Translations under genes and position numbers: made by a program
Shown here: positions 1 to 8,900 of the stretch, piece by piece
Layout of the letters: each line of letters starts with the position of its first letter
Numbering within the stretch: the stretch's first letter is position 1
The notes under the pieces: generated by a model
Told to the model about the DNA's origin: nothing
The model's database searches: none
What the model saw: the letters and a program-made list of their open reading frames with translations, nothing else
Virus record (IMG/VR): IMGVR_UViG_3300032213_002847
Location: 1-27,505 of that record
Strand: one strand, 5' to 3'
DNA: 27,505 nt
Source: a virus

Positions 1-918
1 GAAATTGAAGCAAAATTAAATCAATTATATCCTGGACGTGCTGAAAGAAAGAAAAATGACTCACCAGAAGAATCTAAATTACGTGAAATAATTCGTGAAA
101 TGATTGATTCTGAATTAGAGGAAGCATATCAAATGATGAATGTGAATCCTTCAGCAGGTGGTGGTGAAGGAGGTAGACGTTTTATTCCAAATCAACTTCC
201 ATTCCCTCAAAATGTTAGAAAACGTTTTGGTGATCATATTGTATATAACCCTGCAAGTAACACATTATATGTTTCTCAAATTTTATATAATAACTTAGTT
301 AAAGGATATGGTGATCAACCAGCAATTAAAAAATTAATTATGGACATCCCACCAATGGTTAAACAGATTTTAAATAAAACTGAAAACTATGGTCCTGTAA
401 CTAATTTACCTAAAGAATTTAAAACATATCTTCCGTTAAATGCTGAAGTAATTAAAGCTAAGGCAGATAAATTTAATAAAGCTGGTACTAAACAATATTG
501 GGCTGAGGGTGATTTCTTAATTCCAAACTTAAACGTAATGGAAGAAGGCGAAATGGAATCTTTAATGGAAAGTGTTGAAAAAGATCTTGCTGCAATCAAT
601 AAAGAAGCAGAACACGAAATTCTCCAATCTAAATTAGACAAAATTCAGGAATTAATTGACAAAAAACAATCCCAACTTGGTAAACTTGATGAGGATGAAG
701 ATATGAAAGCTTTAACTGATGCTAAAAAAGTTAAAGAAATTGAAAAAGATATTAAATCCTTAGAAAAAGCAAAATCCAAAGTTGAAAAAATGATGGGTAA
801 ACATAAAGGTAAGAAAAAAGAAGTAATTGACGAAACAGGTGATGAAATGATGGATGAAAATATGCCATTAGATGATAATATGATGGGCGAAGAAATGTCA
901 TACGAAGAAAATTACTAA
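1..918 (+). CDS. Unrecognised virion-region protein, 5' end outside window
   Basis: The reading frame is open from base 1, so the gene starts upstream; 305 residues are visible and the first in-frame ATG (100) is probably internal. I do not recognise the family. The visible part has a charged N-terminal stretch, a Gly-rich linker (GGGEGG), a region rich in Pro, Tyr and Asn around IPNQLPFPQNVRKRFGDHIV, and a long Lys/Glu-rich coiled-coil-like segment. It ends in an acidic, Met-rich tail (DETGDEMMDENMP). It lies two bases before the prohead protease gene. In T4 this place is held by portal gene 20 and the small prohead core genes 67 and 68, so a prohead or portal-associated role is a guess from position and the acidic tail. 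I see no clear portal signature. Confidence 0.6.
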   Translation, partial: EIEAKLNQLYPGRAERKKNDSPEESKLREIIREMIDSELEEAYQMMNVNPSAGGGEGGRRFIPNQLPFPQNVRKRFGDHIVYNPASNTLYVSQILYNNLVKGYGDQPAIKKLIMDIPPMVKQILNKTENYGPVTNLPKEFKTYLPLNAEVIKAKADKFNKAGTKQYWAEGDFLIPNLNVMEEGEMESLMESVEKDLAAINKEAEHEILQSKLDKIQELIDKKQSQLGKLDEDEDMKALTDAKKVKEIEKDIKSLEKAKSKVEKMMGKHKGKKKEVIDETGDEMMDENMPLDDNMMGEEMSYEENY

Positions 919-920
919 AA

Positions 921-1553
921 ATGAACAAACAACTCTTAATAGAAACTAGACACTTTATACCCAAACCAGTTCGCCTTATAGAAGGTATGCGAAACGGGGG
1001 AAATGTTTTTGTTGAAGGTATTTTAGCTACTGTTGAAGTAAAAAACGGTAACGGGAGATATTATAAACGTGAGTTGTGGGAACGTGAAATTGAACATTTT
1101 CAAAGAAAAATCGAAACTAAAACCACAGAAACATGTGGTGAATTAGACCACCCAGACTCTCAAATAATTAACCTAAAAAACGCATCTCACACTATTAGAA
1201 AAATATGGTGGAATGGGGATGAGATCATGGGAGTAGTTGAAATATTCTCAGACCCAGGAGAAAAAGGTACAGTATCTGGTCGTATAGCAGGTGCTTTGGT
1301 TAACAATGGTTTAACTATTGGTATTTCATCCCGAGGAATGGGCTCATTAAAAGAAATGGGTGGGGTAATGGAAGTACAAGATGACTTTGAATTATTAACT
1401 TGGGACTTAGTCTCTAACCCTTCAAACCCAGATTCTTGGATGAAAAACGGACAATTAAATGAATCAAGAACAACATATTTAGATCCATATGCACGTACAA
1501 ATTCAATATTAACTGAAATTTTATGTGCAAAAGGCACATGTCCTATAATTTAA
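921..1553 (+). CDS. 21: Prohead core protease (T4 gp21-like)
   Basis: This 210-aa protein matches the T4 gp21 family of serine proteases, which sit inside the prohead and cut scaffold and capsid proteins before DNA packaging. Landmarks visible in order are NGRYY (44-48), GELDHP (73-78, His77 the likely catalytic His), GISSRG (134-139, containing the likely nucleophile Ser) and WDLVSNPS (161-168). The length is close to T4 gp21 (about 212 aa). It starts two bases after the preceding stop, so it is probably translated from the same message, and a strong terminator follows. Scaffold and major capsid genes come next, the same 21-22-23 order as T4. Cleavage in T4 follows an (I/L)-x-E motif, and such motifs occur near the N-terminus of the capsid protein here. 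Confidence 0.92.
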   Translation: MNKQLLIETRHFIPKPVRLIEGMRNGGNVFVEGILATVEVKNGNGRYYKRELWEREIEHFQRKIETKTTETCGELDHPDSQIINLKNASHTIRKIWWNGDEIMGVVEIFSDPGEKGTVSGRIAGALVNNGLTIGISSRGMGSLKEMGGVMEVQDDFELLTWDLVSNPSNPDSWMKNGQLNESRTTYLDPYARTNSILTEILCAKGTCPII

Positions 1554-1578
1554 GATTTGCAAACCGGTGACTAAAACG

Positions 1579-1602
1579 GCCCTCTTTTTGAGGGCTTTTT
1601 TG
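1579..1602 (+). terminator. Rho-independent terminator after gene 21
   Basis: A perfect 6-bp GC-rich stem (GCCCTC / GAGGGC) with a five-T loop is followed directly by TTTTTT. It lies 25 bases after the protease stop codon and separates that unit from the scaffold-capsid unit. Confidence 0.9.
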
Positions 1603-1631
1603 TTTCTTGCGACTTTAGTAAATTACATACA

Positions 1632-1647
1632 TACATATAACAGAATA
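1632..1647 (+). promoter_or_regulatory. Candidate late promoter for scaffold-capsid unit
   Basis: TACATATAACAGAATA fits the window-wide motif TAnnTATAAYAAAATA. It comes just after a terminator and about 95 bases before the scaffold start, the longest leader in the window. Confidence 0.5.
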
Positions 1648-1741
1648 TACCACCCCTCACACATTATGTGGTATCGATATTAATTGAATTCTATTACGTT
1701 TTAAAATAAACGTACTTTCCCAACAAATAAATTTAGGAAAA

Positions 1742-3004
1742 ATGGCAAAAAACAGAGAAATGCTTAAAGAAGCAATCGCTGAAGCTAAAGCTGTAAAAGA
1801 AATGGCAATAGCAAACGCAAAAGCAGCTCTAGAAGAAGCCTTCACACCTCAATTAAAATCAATGTTATCTCTAAAACTTCAAGAAATGGAAGAAGAAGAC
1901 CTCGATGAGGATGGATTCGGAAAAGCAAGAGCAGAAGGAGATGTAGGATTTGGTTCAATGGGCGAAAAAGCGCTTGATGAAACTGATGATAACGATGATG
2001 ATGACATGAATGAAGTTGATTTGGAAGAGCTTTTAGCAGAGCTAGAAAAAGAAGAAATGGATGAATCTTTAAACGAAGCTGAAGAGGAAGAAGAAGGTGG
2101 AGAAGAGGAAGAAGAAGGTGGAGAAGAAGGTGAACCATTAGATTTAGAAGACATGACCGATGAAGACCTTAAAAAAATGATCGAAGACGTAATCGCAGAC
2201 ATGGTTGGCTCAGGTGAACTTGAAGCAGGACATGAAGGTGGTGAAGAAGGCGGTGAAGAAGAAGGTGAAGAAAGTGGTGAAGAAGAAGTAGATCTAGCAG
2301 AACTTTTAAGAGAAATTGAAGAAATGGAAGAAGAAGAAATGTACGAAGAAAAAGAAGAGATGACTGAAGAAAAAGAAGAAGTCGAAGAAGGTCTTGGTGA
2401 TTTCTTTAAAAACCTATTCAAAGGTGCAGAACAAAAATGGCTAGAGAAAAACTACCCAGATTGGGAAAGTATTGACTCTAAAGATGGAGCTAAAATTAAA
2501 GAAATTGTATCTAAATTTCAAGCTGAAATGAAAGCCGGAGGTGTTCAACCAGAATATCTAAGAGCAATGAACTCAGAACTTTTACGTCTTTTAGGAAGAG
2601 GTAGTGGTGTTAGAGGAGTAGGAGCGGGATTAACCGTAGCTCGTGAAGGTCAAGAAAAAGAACTAGAAGAAGCATATGCTACAATCGAAACTTTAAAATC
2701 AGAATTGAATGAAATCAATTTGTTAAATGCTAAATTGCTTTATTCAAATAAAATCTTCAAATCTAAAAACTTAAACGAAAATCAAAAGGTAAAAGTATTA
2801 AGTTCGTTTGATAAAGCTAAAAACGTAGGTGAAGTAAAAATGGTATTTGAAACTTTAAACGAGGGAATCAAAGTTAAAAAAGAAACCATTAAAGAAAACC
2901 TAGGTAGAGCTTCAAAATCAACTGTTACTCCTACCGCAAAACAACCAATCGTAGAGTCAAACGATGTATTTAAAAGAATGCAAAAATTGGCTGGAATAAT
3001 TTAA
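1742..3004 (+). CDS. 22: Prohead scaffold / core protein (T4 gp22-like)
   Basis: This 420-aa protein is very acidic and follows the plan of T4-type scaffold proteins, which form the core around which the capsid assembles and are then degraded by gp21. Residues 1-55 form a helical, Ala/Glu/Lys-rich N-terminus ending in FTPQLKSMLSLKLQEMEEED. Residues 55-215 are mostly Glu, Asp and Gly with short EEEEGGEE repeats. The C-terminal third is helical and contains LNAKLLYSNKIFKSKNLNEN and then FDKAKNVGEVKMVFETL, which I recognise as the conserved gp22-type end. The helix plus acidic tail at the front resembles T4 gp67, so the gene may join gp67-like and gp22-like parts (inference). It starts at ATG 1742 after an A-rich leader. 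The major capsid gene follows 28 bases downstream. Confidence 0.85.
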   Translation: MAKNREMLKEAIAEAKAVKEMAIANAKAALEEAFTPQLKSMLSLKLQEMEEEDLDEDGFGKARAEGDVGFGSMGEKALDETDDNDDDDMNEVDLEELLAELEKEEMDESLNEAEEEEEGGEEEEEGGEEGEPLDLEDMTDEDLKKMIEDVIADMVGSGELEAGHEGGEEGGEEEGEESGEEEVDLAELLREIEEMEEEEMYEEKEEMTEEKEEVEEGLGDFFKNLFKGAEQKWLEKNYPDWESIDSKDGAKIKEIVSKFQAEMKAGGVQPEYLRAMNSELLRLLGRGSGVRGVGAGLTVAREGQEKELEEAYATIETLKSELNEINLLNAKLLYSNKIFKSKNLNENQKVKVLSSFDKAKNVGEVKMVFETLNEGIKVKKETIKENLGRASKSTVTPTAKQPIVESNDVFKRMQKLAGII

Positions 3005-3032
3005 TTTTAATTTAAAAACAAAAAACAAAACA

Positions 3033-4709
3033 ATGTCAAGTATTAATTCTTTATTAGAAAGTGCAGCATCTGGATGGAAAAACATGCAGAGTGATGCAGC
3101 TCGTATGGCCTCAAAATGGTCAAAAACGGGATTATTAGAGGGTCTTGGTAGCGAAGTTGATAAAAACAACATGGCTATGATCCTTGAAAACCAAGCAAAA
3201 CAATTAGTTGTTGAAGCTAACACAACTGGAAACGGTGGTGCTACTTTTCAAGTAGGACAAGGTGAGCAATGGGCTGGTGTAGCTCTTCCATTGGTACGTA
3301 AAGTATTTGGTTCTTTATCAACTAAAGAATTCATGTCAGTACAACCAATGAACCTACCTTCAGGTCTTGTATTTTTCCTAGATTTCCAATATGGTCAAGG
3401 AAAATTTGCTCCAGGATCTCCATTTGGCCCTTCAGGAAATGTTTACGGTGCTACCTCTTCAATGTATGGTGACACTAACCCAGGTGCTGATTTTCTTCCA
3501 AATGGTGGTTTATACGGTGCTGGTAGATTTGCTTATTCAATTAACCAATTCTCAGCTTCTATTGCTTCAAACCCATCAACAGATGCAGAATGGGCTGATT
3601 TAGATTATGCAGCTGAACTTTCAGCTTCAGTTGCTGCTGGTGACTTTAAAAAGTTAGTAATTCCTTCTGCTTCTTTAGCTGCTGGTGCTCCAAATGCAGA
3701 CCTTAAAGGTATCCGTGCATTTGTTATTAGTGGTTCAGGTGTAGATATTACTCAAATCTTACCTCAATATACTAGTTATAACCCAGTAAATGGTTTAACA
3801 TTTGTATTTGCTTCAGGTTCACTTCCAACAACAGGTAGTACATTGTTCTACAACATCCAACCAGTTGATAACAACAGAGGTGATTTCGAAGATCGTTCAA
3901 CTGCAGGATACGGTGGTTATCCAAATGCTGAATCAACAGCTGCTGATCAATTAGCTATCCCTTCTATCGATATCAAAATGAAATCTGAAGCTATTGTTGC
4001 TAAAACAAGAAAATTGAAAGCACAATGGACACCAGAATTCGCACAAGATTTGAATGCTTACCAATCTTTGGATGCTGAAGCTGAATTGACTTCAATCATG
4101 TCTGAATATATCGCTCTAGAAATTGATCTAGAAAACTTAGATATGTTGATTCAAGATGCTTCTGCTGCTGATGAGTATTGGAGTGCACTTAATAATCAAT
4201 CATTAAATTCTACTAAAACAGGATTTGATAATTTAGGATTCTACAACACACAAGGTCAGTGGTTCCAAACTTTAGGTACTAAATTCCAAAAAGTATCTAA
4301 CAAAATCCACTTGAAAACTTTACGTGGTGGTGCTAACTTCTTAGTATGTTCCCCAACAGTTGCAACTGTACTTGAATCTATCCCAGGATTTGCTACAAAC
4401 TCTGATGGTGATGTAACTAAAATGTCTTATGCATTTGGTATCCAAAAATCAGGTAACTTGAATAACCGTTACACTGTTTATAAAAACCCTTACATGACTG
4501 AAAACGTTATTTTGATGGGTTATAGAGGATCTCAATTCCTTGAAACAGGTGCGGTATTTGCTCCATATGTTCCACTTATCATGACTCCATTAGTTTACGA
4601 TCCAGACACTTTCACACCAAGAAAAGGTCTATTGACTCGTTACGCTAAGAAAATGATTCGTCCAGAATTTTACGGTCGCGTATTCGTATCAGGTTTGAAT
4701 TCTCTATAA
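3033..4709 (+). CDS. 23: Major capsid protein (T4 gp23-like)
   Basis: This 558-aa protein is a T4 gp23-type HK97-fold capsid protein; T4 gp23 has 521 aa. Recognisable parts are the N-terminal MILENQAK segment (around 49-56), VFGSLSTKEFMSVQPMNLPS in the first third, the conserved core IDIKMKSEAIVAKTRKLKAQ followed by WTPEFAQDLNAYQSLDAEAE, and the C-terminal PRKGLLTRYAKKM. The N-terminal region is probably removed by the protease: LLE36, ILE52 and VVE61 are candidate cut sites, with VVE61|A closest to the T4 position (Glu65). Codons look selected for high expression: Ile is mainly ATC/ATT and Arg often CGT. It shares a leader with the scaffold gene and ends in a strong terminator, so the two form one unit. 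Confidence 0.95.
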   Translation: MSSINSLLESAASGWKNMQSDAARMASKWSKTGLLEGLGSEVDKNNMAMILENQAKQLVVEANTTGNGGATFQVGQGEQWAGVALPLVRKVFGSLSTKEFMSVQPMNLPSGLVFFLDFQYGQGKFAPGSPFGPSGNVYGATSSMYGDTNPGADFLPNGGLYGAGRFAYSINQFSASIASNPSTDAEWADLDYAAELSASVAAGDFKKLVIPSASLAAGAPNADLKGIRAFVISGSGVDITQILPQYTSYNPVNGLTFVFASGSLPTTGSTLFYNIQPVDNNRGDFEDRSTAGYGGYPNAESTAADQLAIPSIDIKMKSEAIVAKTRKLKAQWTPEFAQDLNAYQSLDAEAELTSIMSEYIALEIDLENLDMLIQDASAADEYWSALNNQSLNSTKTGFDNLGFYNTQGQWFQTLGTKFQKVSNKIHLKTLRGGANFLVCSPTVATVLESIPGFATNSDGDVTKMSYAFGIQKSGNLNNRYTVYKNPYMTENVILMGYRGSQFLETGAVFAPYVPLIMTPLVYDPDTFTPRKGLLTRYAKKMIRPEFYGRVFVSGLNSL

Positions 4710-4730
4710 TAGAGTAAATACCTAAAATTA

Positions 4731-4760
4731 AAGCCTCGCCAAAAAGCGGGGCTTTTTTAT
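4731..4760 (+). terminator. Rho-independent terminator after major capsid gene
   Basis: A 9-bp stem (AAGCCTCGC / GCGGGGCTT, one T-G wobble) with loop CAAAAA runs into a T tract. It begins 22 bases after the capsid stop codon. Confidence 0.9.
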
Positions 4761-4770
4761 TTTCTCTTCA

Positions 4771-4786
4771 TATTTATCAACAAATA
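4771..4786 (+). promoter_or_regulatory. Candidate late promoter for phoH-like gene
   Basis: TATTTATCAACAAATA is a variant of the window-wide motif. It sits right after the capsid terminator and begins 23 bases before the ATG at 4794. Confidence 0.45.
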
Positions 4787-4793
4787 TAGTTAT

Positions 4794-5492
4794 ATGAGTG
4801 ATTATAATCGCACCCCCGAAGCACAAGAGGCTTTCAAAGCAAAAAGAAAACCAAAAGGTCCTATTAAATTTAATATTTCATTAAACGAGGAACAAAAATT
4901 AGCTAAAGCCAAAATACTAAACGATACTGTAACAATATTACGTGGTAAAGCAGGATCTGGAAAATCATTGCTAGCGGCAAATGTTGCTTTAGATTTACTA
5001 TTTAGTAGAGAAATTGAAAAAATCATAATTACTAGACCAACTGTAGTAGCAGGACAAGACATTGGATTCTTACCAGGTGATGTTAACGAAAAATTAGCCC
5101 CATTTACTGCCCCAGTTTACGAAAACATGCACCGTTTATATAGTAAAGAAAAAATTGAAAAATGTATATCTGAAGGTGAAATTGAAATTGTACCTGTATC
5201 ATTTATGCGAGGTAGAAACTTTACAAATTGTTTAGTTGTAGTAGATGAAGCACAAAATTTAACAGACAACCAAACCGAATTACTTTTAACTAGAATATGT
5301 TCAGGTAGTAAAATGATATTTTGTGGAGATGGTGCTCAAATTGACTTAAAAGATAAAAAAACATCTGGATTTGATGTAATATGTAAACATATGAAAGAAG
5401 TACCTGGGTTTAACGTAATTACATTAGAAAAAAATCATAGACACCCAATAGTAGACGACATTCTTGAAGTTTACAAATCATTTAGAGGTTAA
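4794..5492 (+). CDS. phoH: PhoH-like P-loop ATPase
   Basis: This 232-aa protein belongs to the PhoH family of cytoplasmic P-loop ATPases, which resemble the helicase superfamily 1 core. Visible motifs are Walker A GKAGSGKS (51-58), the family signature RPTVVAGQDIGFLPG (81-95), FMRGRNF (138-143 region), Walker B VVVDEAQN (148-155) and GDGAQIDL (178-185). Length is typical of the phage versions. PhoH-like genes are common in marine and freshwater phages, often called phosphate-stress genes, but their function in phages is not settled; an RNA-related ATPase role is possible. The gene is free-standing, with a terminator before it and its own motif, between the capsid gene and the adhesin block. 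Confidence 0.9.
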   Translation: MSDYNRTPEAQEAFKAKRKPKGPIKFNISLNEEQKLAKAKILNDTVTILRGKAGSGKSLLAANVALDLLFSREIEKIIITRPTVVAGQDIGFLPGDVNEKLAPFTAPVYENMHRLYSKEKIEKCISEGEIEIVPVSFMRGRNFTNCLVVVDEAQNLTDNQTELLLTRICSGSKMIFCGDGAQIDLKDKKTSGFDVICKHMKEVPGFNVITLEKNHRHPIVDDILEVYKSFRG

Positions 5493-5495
5493 CCA

Positions 5496-5513
5496 TATTT
5501 ATAACAAAAAATA
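5496..5513 (+). promoter_or_regulatory. Candidate late promoter for adhesin block
   Basis: TATTTATAACAAAAAATA matches the window-wide motif and ends at the base before the ATG at 5514. A transcript starting just downstream of the TATAA core would have almost no leader. Confidence 0.55.
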
Positions 5514-5915
5514 ATGGCCGCAGGAAGATACTCTTTTGTAATTGAACAAGGTGCTACAGTTAATTTTCAAATAGCTTACACAGATTCTAACGGAACCCCA
5601 GTTGATTTAACAGGATATCAAGCTAGAATGCAAATTAGACCTAATGTTGGGTCAAATGATGTATATATTACATTATCATCTAGTTTAGACCCATGTGGAA
5701 CTGGCTTAAATTTAAGTGGATCCAATTCAATTAACCCACCTACTTCAGGAACAATAGGAATATATATTTCTGCTGTATCTTCTTCTCAACTTGATTTTGC
5801 TCAAGGTGTATACGATCTAGAACTTGCCACAGGAAGTGGAGATTGTTATGTAGTAACACGTATTTTAGAGGGAGAAGTACGATTATCTAAAAATGTAACT
5901 TTAGGGAGTTTTTAA
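5514..5915 (+). CDS. Small beta-rich structural protein upstream of tail fibre
   Basis: This 133-aa protein opens with a pattern seen in small phage tail or baseplate domains: FVIEQGATVNFQIAYTDSNG, then PVDLTGYQARMQIR (about 33-46), with alternating hydrophobic residues to the end (GVYDLELATG, then RILEGEVRLSKNV). This suggests a single beta-sandwich similar in style to N-terminal domains of baseplate upper proteins (BppU-like); that match is from memory and weak. Its stop codon shares one base with the start of the giant fibre gene (TAATGG), so translation is probably coupled. It may be an adaptor or an N-terminal partner of the fibre. Confidence 0.7.
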   Translation: MAAGRYSFVIEQGATVNFQIAYTDSNGTPVDLTGYQARMQIRPNVGSNDVYITLSSSLDPCGTGLNLSGSNSINPPTSGTIGIYISAVSSSQLDFAQGVYDLELATGSGDCYVVTRILEGEVRLSKNVTLGSF

Positions 5916-8900
5916 TGGCTAATAACATAAATATTAACCAAAATAACAATTCTGTATCTTTACAGGACAATAATAAAAACATTATCATCACCGATAATAA
6001 TACAGGAACTTCTGTAAATATAACTCAACCTACTACAGATATTATTACAGTATCTACTCTTGGCCCACAAGGTTTACAAGGACTTCAAGGTCCTTCAGGT
6101 TCACAAGGCCCTTCAGGTTCACAAGGCCCTTCAGGTTCACAAGGCCCTTCAGGTTCACAAGGCCCTTCAGGTTCACAAGGTCCCCAAGGTCCTTCAGGTT
6201 CACAAGGTCCCCAAGGTCCTTCAGGTTCACAAGGCCCCCAAGGTCCTTCAGGTTCACAAGGTCCCCAAGGTCCTTCAGGTTCACAAGGTCCAGCAGGTGA
6301 AATACCTGATACAGGTTCATTTGTTTTAACATCTTCATTTAATGCTTTTACTGCATCATATTATACAGACAGTGCATCATTTGAAACACAGATATTAACA
6401 AATAGTTCAAGTATTTCATTACTTTCTGGTAGTTTTGAAACAACTAGTGGTTCATTTTCTACACGCATAACTGATTTAGAAAACTTTAGTTCATCACTGG
6501 ATGCAACCTTTGCAACTGAAGCTGAATTAAACGCAGCTACGGCTTCTTTAAGTGCAAGTATAGCATATTTAAGTTCAAGCTTTGAAACATTTAGTGGATC
6601 ATATAATACAGGTTCATTTACAGGATCTTTTATTGGAGATTTAACGGGAACCTCCTCATATGCTATAAGTGCATCTTATGCTATAAGTGCTTCATACGAG
6701 ATAAATTATGAAACATCTTCTTCATATGCTGAAACAGCAAGCATAGCTTATACTGCCTCATATGTAGAAAACGCTCAAACATCATCATATTATGATGAAA
6801 CAGACCCTGTATTTGTATCTAAAAGTGGTTCATTTGCAACAACAGGCTCAAATACATTTAATGGCAATCAAACCATTTCAGGTACTTTACATCAATCTGG
6901 AACGTTTTACCCTGACCAAATTGATTGGTTTAGTAGTAGTATAGGGTATGATACTGGTTCTTATATACTAACAACTACTGCTAATGGTTTAACAACATAT
7001 GCTAATTATCAAGATATAGCAACTATAATAAACAGTGGAGTAGTTCTTACATCTTCATTCAATAACTACACAGGTTCAAACACCAGCCAATTTGCAGGAA
7101 CAGCTTCATACGTTGAATTTGCTCAAACTGCCTCAAATATACTAGGTGGCAAATCAACACATATACCATATTTTATTACAGATACAACCCTTGCAACTAG
7201 TTCTCTATACCAATCTGGTTCCACAACTGTTGTAATCAACCAAGATAATGCCACAGAAGCCAACCCAGAAGCATTATATGTTTGGCAACCATCAACAAGT
7301 TCATTTAACGTAATAAGCGGTAAAGGTAATTTAAATAATTACCTACAATTAAATATCCAAAATACAAATAATGGTGATAGCGGTTCATCAGATGTAGTTG
7401 CTACAGCAAACAATGGTGATGAAGATAGTAACTATATTGACATGGGTATTAATGGTGAAAACTATGCCCAAAACTTTATTGGTAATGCTAATGATGCTTA
7501 TCTATACTCTACCGGTAACCGTTTACATATAGGAAATGTATCAAATTTCCCCATACAAATATTTGCTGGCGGCAGTGATGTTGATATACATAATAAACTT
7601 GAATTAAACCCTAACAACCAACATTTAATGTCAGGTTCATTAGATGTTAGTGGTAGTATAGTAGCATTTTCATTTACTGGATCATTACAAGGTAATGCTA
7701 CAACGTCAACAACTGCAGGTACAGCATCATATTCAACAACATTGGGGGCTAGTTTATCTCAACCAGCAAACAACCAAGTTAGATTATTGAATAGTGTAGG
7801 TGGTACTTTAAGTACAGTTACAGTTAACAACGTAACATCAGCATCACATGCAGATAATGCATCAACAGCAAATTATGCTACAACTGCAGGAAATGGTGGT
7901 GTGACTCAATTAATAGCAGGATCAGGAATTACATTAATCCCAGCCGGAGGAACAGGAGCAGTAACAGTAATATCCACTGGTGGTGGTGGTGTAACTATAA
8001 TTTCTGGTTCACTTGTAACTGGATCATTTGTTAATACAACATCATATACTTTTAACCACAACTTAAGTACTAGAACACCTATCATAACAGTATTTGATTC
8101 AAATTACAATCAAATAATCCCAGAAAATATACAACTTGTAGATACAGCAAGTGCTATAATAACATTCCCAACCCTAGAGAGTGGATTTGCAATTGGTTCA
8201 ACTGGTGGAACAACAGGAACAGCTTTATCGTCTTCATATGCTCTACTTGCAGAATATGCCAATACAGCATCATTTTACCAAGAAACTGATCCCGTTTATA
8301 TAGCACAAAAACCTACATTAGCAACAACTGGTTCAAATATATTTAAAGGTAACCAAACAGTAACTGGTAGTTTATTAATAACGGGTTCCCTAACAGTATC
8401 AGGTTCAAATACATTTACAAATATAGGACCTGCTTTATTTACTGGTAGTGTTAACATAACTGGTTCAACAACTCAAACTGGTGACAATACATTAATAGGA
8501 AATACAATATTAAGTGGTAGTATTGGTATTAGTGGATCCAGTACAATACAAGGAACCACTACAATGAGCGGTTCATTAAATATATCAGGCTCTACAACTC
8601 AAACAGGAAATAATACTTTAATAGGTACTACTACATTAACAGGTAGTATACAAGTAGCTGGAAATATTATACCACAAATATCAAGCTCATTTGATTTAGG
8701 ATCATTAACAAATCCATGGAGATCAATATACGTTCAGTCTGGATCAATCAGCATACAATCAGATATTCCAGGTGGTATCCCAGCAACAATATCAAACGCA
8801 AATGGAAACGTTACTTTTGCAGGAGCAGGTTTTCAATTAAAAAGCGGATCGTTTGTTCCATTTGAGATATCATCATCTGCAAGAACAATAATAAGAGTGC

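Noticed and set aside
1879-2421. Minus-strand Ser-rich open frame opposite the scaffold gene
   Set aside because: It is the complement of GAA/GAG-rich codons in the acidic tract; its poly-Ser composition and lack of any start context mark it as an artefact.
6060-6338. Overlapping open frames on both strands across the collagen-like repeat
   Set aside because: They are shadows of the 18/27-base repeat, which has no stops in several frames; they have no leader or independent start signal and consist only of repeated LVNLKDL- or VHKALQ-type sequence.
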